This document shows, piece by piece, positions 18,812 through 27,023 of a DNA stretch of 64,000 nt; positions within the stretch are counted from its first letter, which is position 1, and the number at the start of each line of letters is the position of its first letter. The DNA comes from Streptomyces sp. NBC_01351. Lineage in GTDB: Bacteria > Actinomycetota > Actinomycetes > Streptomycetales > Streptomycetaceae. The stretch covers positions 6,701,501 to 6,765,500 of the forward strand of contig NZ_CP108356.1 in assembly GCF_036237315.1 (NCBI RefSeq). The letters run 5' to 3'. The position numbers were made by a program, and so were the translations under genes. The notes under the pieces are model-generated. The model did no database searches. It was not told the origin of the DNA and saw only the letters and a program-made list of their open reading frames with translations.

Positions 18812-18832
18812 GGTGTCTCCCCTGACTTCCAC

Positions 18833-18851
18833 GAAACTTAGCCTTACCTAA
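18833..18851 (-). promoter_or_regulatory. Iron box (DmdR/IdeR operator)
   Basis: On the minus strand it reads TTAGGTAAGGCTAAGTTTC, matching the actinobacterial iron box TTAGGTTAGGCTAACCTAA at 14 of 19 positions. It lies 22 bp before the siderophore-interacting protein start. Confidence 0.78.
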
Positions 18852-18860
18852 GTTAGCACC

Positions 18861-19787
18861 TCACGCGCGCAACGCACCGCTCAACCGGGACACTGCGCCT
18901 CCCAGACCCCACCGATGGGCTAGCGCGTCCACCAGTTCGGGCTGTGCGGGGGCCTTCGGAAGGGCCGGGTCGAAGGCCGGCAGCGGGACGTCCGAGGCCA
19001 CCTGGACCACCTTCGGGGCCACCGCCAGGTAGGGCCGGGATTCGTCCAGGCGCTTGCGCTGGGTGGGGGTCAGCTTCGACTTCGGGTCGTCGATCGCCGC
19101 GATGATCCCGGCCAGGTCCCCGTACGCGTCCAGCAGCTTGGCCGCCGTCTTCTCGCCGATGCCCGGCACCCCCGGCAGGCCGTCGCTCGGGTCCCCGCGC
19201 AGCAGCGCCAGGTCCGCGTAGCCGGGGCCGTCCACCCCGTACTTCTCGCGCAGCCAGGCCTCGTCCGTCACCTGGAGGGTGCCCACGCCCTTGAGGGGGT
19301 AGAGCACGCGGCGCTGCCGGGCGTCGTCCACCAGCTGGTAGAGGTCCCGGTCGCCCGTGACGATGTCCACCGGGCCACTAGCACGGGCCGTTAGGGTGCC
19401 GATCACGTCGTCCGCCTCGTACCCGGCGACGCCCACCCGGGCGATGCCGAAGGCGTCCAGCGCGGTCTCGATGATGGGGACCTGGGGGGCGAGGGTGTCC
19501 GGGGTCTCCTCGACGTCGGGTCCGCTCTCGGTCTCCTCGGCGACCCGGTGGGCCTTGTAGGAAGGGATCAGCTCCACTCGCCAGTGCGGTCTCCAGTCGG
19601 CGTCCATGCACGCCACGAGATCGTCGGGGCGGTGGTCCTGGACCAGCCGTCCGATGAAGTCGAGCAGCCCGCGGACGGCGTTGACCGGGGTCCCGTCGGG
19701 GGCCTTCACGGAGTCCGGCACACCGAAGTACGCGCGGTAGTAGAGGGAGGCGGTGTCCAGGAGCATCAGGCGTCGTGTCGTCGTCAC
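18861..19787 (-). CDS. 5'-3' exonuclease (PolI-type exonuclease domain only)
   Basis: 308 residues, GTG start. It has only the 5'-nuclease (FEN-like) domain of DNA polymerase I: MLLDTASLYYRAYFGVP, ACMDADWRPHWR, GYEADDVIGTLTARA, VTGDRDLYQLV (metal-binding Asp residues), then the helix-hairpin-helix PSDGLPGVPGIGEKTAAKLLDAYG. It would remove flaps or RNA primers in replication and repair. No polymerase domain follows, so it is a stand-alone enzyme, not a truncated polA. Confidence 0.92.
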   Translation of the reverse strand: MTTTRRLMLLDTASLYYRAYFGVPDSVKAPDGTPVNAVRGLLDFIGRLVQDHRPDDLVACMDADWRPHWRVELIPSYKAHRVAEETESGPDVEETPDTLAPQVPIIETALDAFGIARVGVAGYEADDVIGTLTARASGPVDIVTGDRDLYQLVDDARQRRVLYPLKGVGTLQVTDEAWLREKYGVDGPGYADLALLRGDPSDGLPGVPGIGEKTAAKLLDAYGDLAGIIAAIDDPKSKLTPTQRKRLDESRPYLAVAPKVVQVASDVPLPAFDPALPKAPAQPELVDALAHRWGLGGAVSRLSGALRA

Positions 19788-19904
19788 GGTGACGATGATG
19801 CCGCAATGCGGCCGCTGGGCCGGGTGGGAAGTCCCGCCACGGATGGTGAACGGGTGCCTACCCGGTACGCACGGGAATGCCGTGCACGCGAAACCCGGGG
19901 CGGT

Positions 19905-19928
19905 TGCTGCGTAAGGTGCTTACAGCAC
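19905..19928. promoter_or_regulatory. Candidate operator upstream of the XRE-cupin gene
   Basis: GTAAG-GTG-CTTAC (19911-19923) is a perfect inverted repeat, extended on both sides by TGCTG and AGCA. It overlaps a second one, GTGCT-TAC-AGCAC (19916-19928). It lies 38 bp before the regulator start. Confidence 0.5.
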
Positions 19929-19965
19929 ACCGATGTGCGACGGACAAGGGGAGGGCAGCCCCGAC

Positions 19966-20604
19966 ATGAACGACAGGGACGGCAAGGGCGACCAGGGCGA
20001 CGGGATCGACAGGAACGACAAGGACGCCGACAAGGACGGCAAGGAACCGCTCCGGGTGGGCGTGGCCGTGCGCAAGCGGCGCCGCGCGCTGCACCTGACG
20101 CTCGCCGCGGTGTCGGCGCGCAGCGGTCTGTCGGTGCCCTTCCTCAGCCAGATAGAGAACGAGCGGGCCCGGCCCAGCATGCGGTCCCTGGAACGGGTCG
20201 CGGACGCGCTGGAGACCACGGCCGTCGAGCTGCTCGCCGCCTCCGACACCGCCCGTACGGTGGACCTCGTACGGGCCGGAGACGAATCGGGGCTCACCCC
20301 GGTGCCGGGTGTCCGGCCCCTCGTGCGTGGTCACCACCAGCTGCACGCGCTGGAGTTCACCGGGGACCAGGACGCGGGGCGCGAGTACCAGCACCGCAAC
20401 GACGAGCTGATGTACGTGGTCGCGGGCGCCTGTCAGGTGGAGGCGGAGGGGCGGGCGTACCGGCTGGAGAGCGGCGACGCGCTGTTCCTGTCCGGAGGGG
20501 TGCGCCACCGCTGGCGGTCGGTCACCGAGGACACGAAGATCCTGGTGGTCGCGGTGGGCGACCACATCCACGCCACGTCCGAGCCGCCGTCCCCCGGGCG
20601 CTGA
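19966..20604 (+). CDS. XRE-family regulator with C-terminal cupin domain
   Basis: 212 residues. ATG at 19966 is preferred over 19933 because AGGGGAGGG lies 10 nt before it. A highly charged Asp/Lys tail (1-30) is followed by an HTH (about 35-90: VAVRKRRRALHLTLAAVSARSGLSVPFLSQIENERARPSMRSLERVADAL) and a cupin domain (about 125-200: HQLHALEFTGDQDAGREYQHRNDELMYVVAG, SGDALFLSGGVRHRWR). Cupin-XRE proteins usually sense a small metabolite or metal and control a neighbouring gene. The next gene starts 5 nt downstream, so the two are surely cotranscribed. Confidence 0.9.
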   Translation: MNDRDGKGDQGDGIDRNDKDADKDGKEPLRVGVAVRKRRRALHLTLAAVSARSGLSVPFLSQIENERARPSMRSLERVADALETTAVELLAASDTARTVDLVRAGDESGLTPVPGVRPLVRGHHQLHALEFTGDQDAGREYQHRNDELMYVVAGACQVEAEGRAYRLESGDALFLSGGVRHRWRSVTEDTKILVVAVGDHIHATSEPPSPGR

Positions 20605-20609
20605 GCGGC

Positions 20610-21329
20610 GTGCGGCGGGTCGTCTCGCTGGTGCCGTCGCTGACCGAGGCGGTCGCGGTGAGTGCACCGGGGCTGCTGGTCGGTGTCACAGACTGGTGCA
20701 CGCACCCCGCCGATCTCGGCGGCGCGGTGCGGATCGGGGGGACCAAGAACCCCGATGTGCGGGAGATCGTACGGCTGCGCCCGGACCTGGTGATCGCCAA
20801 CGAGGAGGAGAACCGGGCCCCCGACCTGGCGGACCTGCGCGCGGCCGGGGTGGAGGTGCTGGTTACCGAGGTACGAGACCTGCCGCAGGCGCTGCGCGAG
20901 CTGGACCGGGTGCTGGTGGGGGCGCTGGGGCTGACGAGGCCCGGATGGCTGGCGGATGCGGAGCGGGCGTGGGCCCGGGTGGAGCCGGTCGGCTCGCGGA
21001 CCGCCTTCGTCCCTGTGTGGCGGCGGCCTTGGATGGTGCTCGGCCGCGACACTTTCGCGGGGGACCTGCTGGGGCGTCTCGGCGTGCGCAACGCGTACGC
21101 GGGGCACCCGGAGCGCTACCCCCGGGTGCCGGTGGAAGAGCTCGTGGCCAGTGGCTGCGATCTGGTGGTGCTTCCCGACGAGCCGTACCGCTTCACGGCC
21201 GGGGACGGCCCCGAAGCCTTCCCCGGCCTTCCCGCCGCCCTGATCAGTGGCCGCCACCTGACCTGGTACGGGCCTTCGCTGGCCGAGGCGCCGCGGGTCC
21301 TGGCGGCGGCGCTGCGCGCGGCGGGCTGA
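20610..21329 (+). CDS. Helical-backbone metal-receptor protein (BtuF/FhuD-like), no signal peptide
   Basis: 239 residues from GTG at 20610. It begins MRRVVSLVPSLTEAVA and continues LVGVTDWCTHPADLGGAVRIGGTKNPDVREIVRLRPDLVIAN, typical of cobalamin/Fe-siderophore binding receptors of ABC importers. The usual signal peptide or lipobox is missing and no ABC permease or ATPase is nearby, so the protein is predicted cytoplasmic. The ligand is unknown; the cupin regulator cotranscribed ahead of it may sense the same ligand. Confidence 0.85.
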   Translation: MRRVVSLVPSLTEAVAVSAPGLLVGVTDWCTHPADLGGAVRIGGTKNPDVREIVRLRPDLVIANEEENRAPDLADLRAAGVEVLVTEVRDLPQALRELDRVLVGALGLTRPGWLADAERAWARVEPVGSRTAFVPVWRRPWMVLGRDTFAGDLLGRLGVRNAYAGHPERYPRVPVEELVASGCDLVVLPDEPYRFTAGDGPEAFPGLPAALISGRHLTWYGPSLAEAPRVLAAALRAAG

Positions 21330-21380
21330 CGTCCGCGGGGCCGGGCCCGGCTGATCGGGACCCGGCCCGCGGGAGATCCG

Positions 21381-22526
21381 CTAGCGCGAGGCGGCCTGGA
21401 GGGGAGCGGCGAGCAGGCGGCCGGAGAACAGGCCGCGCAGGGTGTGGGCGGCGGCCAGGAGCCAGGCGGTCAGCAGGGCGAGGAAGAGGGCGGTCGCGAG
21501 CCAGGCGAAGGCGGTCAGGCCGGTGTGCCGGGCCAGGCCGGCGGCGCCGGTGACGCAGGTGCCGACGGGGAAGGTCAGCGCCCACCAGGTCATCGCGAAG
21601 CCCATGCCGTCACGGGCCGCCCGGACCAGCATCGCGGCCGAGAGGGCCAGCCACAGCAGCGCGAATCCCATCACGGGGACCCCGTAGACCACGGCGAAGG
21701 CGCCGAGCGCCCCGGCGTAGGGGGCGCCGATCGACTGGGGGGCCATGTCGGCGAGCTGGTTCACGGCGGTGGTCGACTGGCCGAGGGGGCCCAGGACCAG
21801 GAAGAGGGTGGGGGTCATGGCCAGGGGGAGGGGACCGCCCACGATCAGCCGGCCGAAGACCAGGGGGAGCATCAGCAGGGTGGCGAACAGGCTGATGCCG
21901 AACATCGCGTAGCAGGCGAGCAGCATGGCCTCGCGGGGCTGCCCGGCGGGCAGGTGGGGTATCAGGAGGGGGCCGAGGGCCGCCGAGACCATGGGGGATA
22001 CGAGGGGCAGCAGCCAGGCGGGGGCAGCCTGGCGGGGCTCGACCTTGTGGCGGACCACCATCAGGTAGGGCACGGCCACGGCGATGACCAGGCCGATGGC
22101 GGTGCCGGCGGTGAAGAGCACGGTGTCCACGGCGACGGCGGCGTCGATTCCGATGAGGTCCTTGCCCACGATCAGGGCGCCGCCGCCGACGGCCAGCAGG
22201 GCCATCGAGAGGCAGCCGTAGAAGGGGGCGACCGCCGGGTCGAGGAGGTGGGCGCGGGCCTGGTCGCGGTGGTGGAGCCAGTGGCCGGCGCGGGCGGTGA
22301 GCAGGACGGCGAGGACCACGGCGGACAGCGCCCAGACGAGCTGGCAGGCCACGCGCTGACCGGGGAGCTGGTACGGGAGGGTCGCGCCGGCGTTGGCGAT
22401 GATCGCCGTGCCCATGACGGAGGCGTACCAGTTGGGGCCGAGGTGCCGGAGCGCGGGGGCCTTGTGGGCTCGGAGCTCGGGCTGGGGTTCGGTGAGGGTG
22501 CGGGGTCGCACGAGGGTGGTGGCCAT
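21381..22526 (-). CDS. TDT-family transporter (TehA/Mae1-like)
   Basis: 381 residues with about ten transmembrane helices. The first is preceded by LRHLGPNWYASVMGTAIIANAGATLPYQ, typical of the tellurite-resistance/dicarboxylate transporter family, which includes the malate transporter Mae1 and SLAC1-like anion channels. Cargo could be C4-dicarboxylates or sulfite. It is divergent from the LysR regulator, which probably controls it. Confidence 0.88.
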   Translation of the reverse strand: MATTLVRPRTLTEPQPELRAHKAPALRHLGPNWYASVMGTAIIANAGATLPYQLPGQRVACQLVWALSAVVLAVLLTARAGHWLHHRDQARAHLLDPAVAPFYGCLSMALLAVGGGALIVGKDLIGIDAAVAVDTVLFTAGTAIGLVIAVAVPYLMVVRHKVEPRQAAPAWLLPLVSPMVSAALGPLLIPHLPAGQPREAMLLACYAMFGISLFATLLMLPLVFGRLIVGGPLPLAMTPTLFLVLGPLGQSTTAVNQLADMAPQSIGAPYAGALGAFAVVYGVPVMGFALLWLALSAAMLVRAARDGMGFAMTWWALTFPVGTCVTGAAGLARHTGLTAFAWLATALFLALLTAWLLAAAHTLRGLFSGRLLAAPLQAASR

Positions 22527-22582
22527 GGATCCAGCGTCGCCGCAGGTGGGAGCGGGCGGCAGAGGTCATCTCGCTATAAGGC

Positions 22583-22599
22583 CATAAACTGATGTTATG
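22583..22599. promoter_or_regulatory. Candidate LysR site overlapping the lysR start
   Basis: CATAA (22583-22587), 7-bp spacer, TTATG (22595-22599): an AT-rich dyad of the T-N11-A type in the 70-bp gap between the divergent TDT transporter and LysR genes. The right half contains the lysR ATG. Confidence 0.45.
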
Positions 22600-23520
22600 G
22601 GTGAAGAGGAGTGGGTGCCGCTCGCGCACCGGGTGCCGGACCTGGGCGCGCTGGAGCTGCTGCTGGAGGTCGCGCGGGTCGGCAGCCTGAGCGGGGCGGC
22701 CCGGAGGCTGGGCATCACCCAGCCGGCGGCCAGCAGCCGGATCCGGGCGATGGAGACCCGGCTCGGGGTGGCCCTGGTCGACCGCTCGCCGCGGGGGTCG
22801 ACGCTGACGGCGGAGGGCGCGCTGGTCACGGACTGGGCCCGGCGGGTGGTGGAGGCGGCGGAGGCCTTCGACGCGGGGGCGCAGGCGCTGCGGGGCCGGC
22901 GGGACTCGCGGCTGAGGGTCGCGGCCAGCATGACGATCGCGGAGTACCTGCTGCCCGGGTGGCTGATCGCGTTGCGCGGGCAGCGGCCGGACACGGCGGT
23001 GTCCCTGCACGCGGGGAACTCCGCGGTGGTCGCGCAGCGGGTGCTCACGCACGAGGCCGACGTCGGCTTCGTGGAGGGGCTGACGGTGCCGGAAGGGCTC
23101 GACTCGGCGGTGATCGCGCAGGACCGGCTCGTGGTGGCGGTGGCGCCGGGGCACGCGTGGGCGAAGCGGGCGCGGGCGGTGGAGGCGGCGGAACTGGCGT
23201 CCACGCCGCTGATCCTGCGGGAACGGGGGTCCGGGACGCGGCAGGTGCTGGACGCCGCGCTGGCCTCGGCCGGCGGGCTGGCGGCTCCGCTGCTCGAACT
23301 GGCGTCGACCACCGCGGTGAAGGCGGCGGCGCTGAGCGGGGCGGGGCCGTGCGTGCTGTCCGAGCTGGCGGTGGGGGACGAGCTGGCGGCGCGCCGGCTG
23401 GTGGAGGTCCCGGTGGCGGGCGCCGCGCTGGGCCGGGCCCTGCGGGCGGTCTGGCCGGCCGGTGCCCGTCCTGCGGGGCCGGCGCGGGATCTGCTGTCGC
23501 TGACCCGGCGCCGGCCGTAG
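22597..23520 (+). CDS. LysR-family transcriptional regulator
   Basis: 307 residues. Helix-turn-helix at about 15-75 (LGALELLLEVARVGSLSGAARRLGITQPAASSRIRAMETRLGVALVDRSPRGSTLT), then a LysR substrate-binding domain (SRLRVAASMTIAEYLLPGWL, EADVGFVEGLTVPEGL). Divergent from the TDT transporter gene with a shared 70-bp regulatory gap, so it is the likely regulator of transport; the inducer is unknown. The start ATG lies inside the candidate operator. Confidence 0.93.
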   Translation: MGEEEWVPLAHRVPDLGALELLLEVARVGSLSGAARRLGITQPAASSRIRAMETRLGVALVDRSPRGSTLTAEGALVTDWARRVVEAAEAFDAGAQALRGRRDSRLRVAASMTIAEYLLPGWLIALRGQRPDTAVSLHAGNSAVVAQRVLTHEADVGFVEGLTVPEGLDSAVIAQDRLVVAVAPGHAWAKRARAVEAAELASTPLILRERGSGTRQVLDAALASAGGLAAPLLELASTTAVKAAALSGAGPCVLSELAVGDELAARRLVEVPVAGAALGRALRAVWPAGARPAGPARDLLSLTRRRP

Positions 23521-23572
23521 CCGAGGCCCGTGCCGGGTGCGGCGCCGTTGCCCGGGGCGCTGCCGGTTGCCG

Positions 23573-23797
23573 GGCTCAAGGATCCGGGGCTCCGCCCCGT
23601 ACCCCGCTCCTCAAACGCCGGACGGGCTGGATATTGCCGGCGTCAGCCTGGAAGTGCGCGCAGCGCAACCAGGGCCCAGTCGGGCTGGATTGCCCGCAGG
23701 GCAATTCCAGTCTCGCCGGCGTTTGAGGCGTGGGGGTCCCCCCGGACGGAGTCCGGGGGAGGGCCTGGGGCGGAGCCCCAGGTCTTTGAGGCGCGCC
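23573..23797. repeat. Dispersed GC-rich palindromic intergenic element, copy A
   Basis: The gap between convergent lysR and gamma-glutamyl hydrolase genes is filled by a large imperfect palindrome. CCTCAAACGCCGG is near 23610 and its complement CCGGCGTTTGAGG near 23725; outside these, GGGGCTCCGCCCC near 23587 answers GGGGCGGAGCCCC near 23778. The centre has further short dyads. Two related copies lie near 33265 and 44910. It can fold into a long cruciform or bidirectional terminator; it has no open frame of note. Confidence 0.75.
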
Positions 23798-23813
23798 GAC
23801 GGGTGAGGCGGGG

Positions 23814-24512
23814 TTACGCGACCGGGAGGGGCGCTAGGGCGGTGGCTTCGATGAAGGAGGCCATGACCCGGGTGTCCTTGTCGCGTTCCGGGTGCCACTG
23901 GACGCCCACGACCCAGCGGTCCGGGAGTTCGATGGCCTCCACCGTGCCGTCGACGGCATACGCCGAGACGATCAGGCCGCGGCCCAGGCGGTCGACGGCC
24001 TGGTGGTGGTAGGTCGGGACCTCCGCCTCCTCGGGGACGAGGGAGGCGTACCGCGTGCCGGGGACCGGGCGGACCGGGTGCCAGCCGGTGACGCCCGGGG
24101 TGTCCACGTGGCCGTCGATGTGCTGGATCAGCGTGCCGCCCAGGGCCACGTTCAGCGCCTGCATGCCCCGGCAGATGCCCAGGATCGGGGTGCCCGCGTC
24201 AAGGGCCGCCGCGATCAGGGCGAGTTCCCACTGGTCGCGGACCGTGGCCGGGGCGCCCGTGCGCGGGTCCCGTACCGCCCCGTAGTTCACCGGGTCCACG
24301 TCCGGGCCGCCCGCGACGACCAGGCCGTCCACCCGGCTCAGCACCTCTGCCGCCGACGCGGGTTCGTCCGGCGGGAGCAGGACGGCCGCGCCGCCCGCCG
24401 CCTGGACGAGTTCGTAGTACCCGGACGGTACGAGGGACGTCGGGAGGTCCCAGACGCCGTAGCGGGTGGATTCCTCGACGTAGGTGGTGATGCCGATGAG
24501 CGGCCTGGGCAC
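23814..24512 (-). CDS. Gamma-glutamyl hydrolase, class I glutamine amidotransferase (PuuD-like)
   Basis: 232 residues. GTG at 24512 is chosen for its GGAGG ribosome site and the family N-terminus PRPLIGITTYVEESTRYGVW. The nucleophile elbow GICRGMQALNVALGG (Cys near 109) and C-terminal QWHPERD (His, Glu) complete the triad. PuuD hydrolyses gamma-glutamyl amides such as gamma-glutamyl-GABA. Here, at the end of the cluster with permease, GlnA4-like ligase and two dehydrogenases, it would release glutamate and the oxidised amine product in the last step. Substrate is inferred. Confidence 0.9.
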   Translation of the reverse strand: MPRPLIGITTYVEESTRYGVWDLPTSLVPSGYYELVQAAGGAAVLLPPDEPASAAEVLSRVDGLVVAGGPDVDPVNYGAVRDPRTGAPATVRDQWELALIAAALDAGTPILGICRGMQALNVALGGTLIQHIDGHVDTPGVTGWHPVRPVPGTRYASLVPEEAEVPTYHHQAVDRLGRGLIVSAYAVDGTVEAIELPDRWVVGVQWHPERDKDTRVMASFIEATALAPLPVA

Positions 24513-24562
24513 GTTCCGTACCTCCAGAGGGGGCGGGCGAGGGGGCGTACAGGGGCAGGGTT

Positions 24563-26044
24563 TCAGTCGCGGGTCAGTTCCGCCTCGGCTTCCGCCAGAG
24601 CCGCGAACTCCTCCTCGGGGGCCGAGGCCACCAGGTGGTGCCGACTGTAGAACGCGAAGTACGCCAGGGCGACGGCGTACACGGCGAGCGCGATGAAGGC
24701 CGCGTCCTTGTCCACCAGGAAGGTGGCGACCAGGGCCGAGAGGGCGAGTACGAAGGCCACCGAGGAGGTCGCCATCCCGCCCGGGGTCCGGTACGGCCGC
24801 TCCAGGCCCGGCTCCCGGCGGCGCAGCACGATGTGTGAGAGGGCCATCAGGGCGTAGGAGATGGTCGCGCCGAAGACCGCGATGTTGAGCATCCGCGCGC
24901 CGTCCCCGGTGGCCGCGGCGAGGGCGAAGCCGATCGCGCCGGGGATGACCAGACCCAGGTACGGGGCCTTGCGCTTCGAGGTCAGCGACAGGAAGCGGGG
25001 CAGGTAGCCGGCCCGGGAGAGGGCGAACAGCTGGCGCGAGCCCGCGTAGATGAGGGAGAAGAAGGAGGCCACCAGGCCGGCGAGGCCGGCGTAGTTCACG
25101 AACCGGCTCAGCGCGGTCGGGCCGCCGTCCCCCTCCAAAGCCACGACGAGGGGGTTGCCTGCGGCCTTGACGGCGTCCGCGCCCTGCGCGCCCGTCGCGG
25201 CGAAGAAGGTGATCAGCGCCAGCAGGGTGAGGACGCCCATGGAGATGGCGAGCGCCTTCGGCATGGAGCGGACCGGGTCCTTGGCCTCCTCGGCGGCCAG
25301 CGGTACGCCTTCCACGCCGAGGAAGAACCACATGCCGAACGGGAACGCCGCCCAGATGCCCAGCACGCCCAGCGGCAGCCAGGAGTTCGACCCGAAGGCC
25401 TCCGGGTCGACCGGGATGTCGTTGAGGCCCTCGGCGCTGAACTCGGTGAAGGCGCCCACCGCGAAGATCAGCAGCGCGGCCACGGCTACGGCGGTCACGA
25501 CGAGGCTGAAGCGCAGCGCCTCGCCGACGCCCCACAGGTGCACGCCGATGAAGATCACGAAGCAGCCGAGGTAGACCGGCCAGCCCGAGGTGAGGCCGAA
25601 GAGGCCGAGGGACTCCACGTAGTCGCCGATGAAGATGACGATCGCGGCCGGGGCGAGGATGTACTCGATGAGGATCGCGGTGCCGGTGAGGAAGCCGCCC
25701 CAGGGGCCCAGCGCGCGGCGGGCGAAGCCGTATCCGCCGCCCGCCGTGGGCAGGATGGTGGAGAGCTCGGCGAGGGAGAAGACCAGGCAGGCGTACATCG
25801 CGCCCATGAGGACGGTGGCGATGGCGAGGCCGCCGAAGCCGCCCTTGTCGAGGCCGACGTTCCAGCCGGAGAAGTCCCCGGAGACGACGTACGCGACACC
25901 GAGGCCGGTCAGGAGCAGCCAGCCGGCGCTGCCGCGGCGGAGCGTGCGGCGCTCCAGGTAGTCGTCCGGTCCGTCGCTCCCGCCGTCGGGGGACTTGGTG
26001 GGTGCGGGCACGGCTGTCAGCCGTGCCTCGATGTCGTCGGCCAT
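24563..26044 (-). CDS. eat: Ethanolamine permease (APC superfamily)
   Basis: 493 residues. ATG at 26044 with an AGGAG site. About 12 transmembrane helices after a 55-residue polar N-terminus. The region RRGSAGWLLLTGLGVAYVVSGDFSGWN and TAGGGYGFARRALGPWGGFLTGTAILIEY matches ethanolamine permeases of the APC family closely as I remember them, more than generic amino-acid permeases. It is transcribed with the downstream hydrolase gene (50-nt gap) and sits next to the FadR-type regulator, so it probably brings ethanolamine in for the GlnA4-like enzyme. Confidence 0.87.
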   Translation of the reverse strand: MADDIEARLTAVPAPTKSPDGGSDGPDDYLERRTLRRGSAGWLLLTGLGVAYVVSGDFSGWNVGLDKGGFGGLAIATVLMGAMYACLVFSLAELSTILPTAGGGYGFARRALGPWGGFLTGTAILIEYILAPAAIVIFIGDYVESLGLFGLTSGWPVYLGCFVIFIGVHLWGVGEALRFSLVVTAVAVAALLIFAVGAFTEFSAEGLNDIPVDPEAFGSNSWLPLGVLGIWAAFPFGMWFFLGVEGVPLAAEEAKDPVRSMPKALAISMGVLTLLALITFFAATGAQGADAVKAAGNPLVVALEGDGGPTALSRFVNYAGLAGLVASFFSLIYAGSRQLFALSRAGYLPRFLSLTSKRKAPYLGLVIPGAIGFALAAATGDGARMLNIAVFGATISYALMALSHIVLRRREPGLERPYRTPGGMATSSVAFVLALSALVATFLVDKDAAFIALAVYAVALAYFAFYSRHHLVASAPEEEFAALAEAEAELTRD

Positions 26045-26071
26045 CGTGCGCTCCTGCCTGCGGGCAATGCT

Positions 26072-26099
26072 GCAATGGTTTTGCTGCGTACCTTTGCCG
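26072..26099. promoter_or_regulatory. Cluster-specific motif, copy 1 (upstream of eat)
   Basis: A 28-bp stretch starting GCAATGGTT and containing TACCTT, 28 bp before the permease start. It matches copy 2 (26968-26995) at 21 of 28 positions. It is the best candidate for the binding site of the FadR-type regulator between them. Confidence 0.6.
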
Positions 26100-26199
26100 T
26101 AGGAGAGTGGAGAGCGCAAGACCTCTGCGTTAAACGGACGTTACGAAGACCTCTCCGTCCGGATCGCGCCGGATCGCGCGGGGGCGTCCGGGTCACGGG

Positions 26200-26946
26200 T
26201 CACGCCAGGAAGCCCCGCAGCAGGGCCGCCGTGCCGCAGCAGTGCTCGCGCATGGCCTCGCGCGCCCCCGCGGCGTCCCGTTCCAGCACCGACTCCACGA
26301 GCGCGGTGTGCTGCTGCTGCGAGTGCTCCAGGTTGCGCACGAGCAGCGGGATGCAGTCCAGCAGGTCGTTGACCCTGGAGCGGACGGCCGCGTACTGGGC
26401 CGTCAGGGTGGCGGATCCGGCCAGTTCGCACAGGGTGAGGTGGAAGAGGGTGTCCTGGCGGCGGTAGTCGGCCAGCGGGGCGTCGTGGGTGGCGGTCAGC
26501 GCGCCCAGCAGCCGGTCGGTGCCCTCCTCGGACAGCCCCTGCGAGGCGCACAGCCCGGCCGCGCCCACCTCCAGGACCTCGCGGAAGCGCAGGACGTCCT
26601 CGATGTCCACGCCCGCGACCCGGCGGCGCAGCTCCTCCTCGGCGCCGCTCGCCGGGGTGTCGGGGCGGTGCAGCACAAACGTTCCGCCGTAGCGGCCGCG
26701 CCTGGCCTCCACCAGTCCCTGGTCCTGGAGTACCTTCAGCACCTCGCGGAGCGTGACCCGGCTGATCCCCATCCGCTCCGCCAACTCGCGCTCGGGCGGA
26801 AGCCGTTCACCGCCGGACACCAGACCCAGCCGGACGACCTGGAGGATCTGCTCCAAGGCCTCCTCGAAACCGTTGCCCGCCCGCACCTGCCGCAGCACGG
26901 GATCCAGCCGCCGGGCGGCGTCCCCCTCGCTCGCCGTGTCGGTCAT
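26200..26946 (-). CDS. FadR-type GntR transcriptional regulator
   Basis: 248 residues, ATG behind GGAGGAG. Winged-helix domain (about 35-95: EEALEQILQVVRLGLVSGGERLPPERELAERMGISRVTLREVLKVLQDQGLVEARRGRYGGTFV), then the all-helical FCD ligand domain (about 115-240) with FREVLEVGAA and RRQDTLFHLTLCELAGS; Asp and His residues there usually bind a metal and the ligand. It is divergent from the GlnA4-like gene and upstream of the permease operon, so it is the probable local regulator; the ligand may be ethanolamine or a gamma-glutamyl intermediate. Confidence 0.92.
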   Translation of the reverse strand: MTDTASEGDAARRLDPVLRQVRAGNGFEEALEQILQVVRLGLVSGGERLPPERELAERMGISRVTLREVLKVLQDQGLVEARRGRYGGTFVLHRPDTPASGAEEELRRRVAGVDIEDVLRFREVLEVGAAGLCASQGLSEEGTDRLLGALTATHDAPLADYRRQDTLFHLTLCELAGSATLTAQYAAVRSRVNDLLDCIPLLVRNLEHSQQQHTALVESVLERDAAGAREAMREHCCGTAALLRGFLA

Positions 26947-26967
26947 CTTGGCTCCTCCCCTTCCCAA

Positions 26968-26995
26968 GCAATGGTTCTGTTCAATACCTTAGGCG
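26968..26995. promoter_or_regulatory. Cluster-specific motif, copy 2 (between gntR and glnA4)
   Basis: GCAATGGTT followed 8 bp later by TACCTT, 22 bp before the gntR start and 29 bp before the GlnA4-like start. It is in the same orientation as copy 1 at 26072-26099. The two copies suggest one regulator acts on both promoters. Confidence 0.6.
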
Positions 26996-27023
26996 CACTC
27001 GGCTCACCGAAGGAGAGATTCCA

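Noticed and set aside
18861..19787. Truncated DNA polymerase I
   Set aside because: Stand-alone 5'-3' exonucleases of about 300 residues are a normal family; no remnant polymerase follows.
23814..26075. 753-residue fusion of gamma-glutamyl hydrolase with upstream sequence
   Set aside because: The upstream part is out-of-frame permease sequence; a ribosome site and family N-terminus place the start at 24512.
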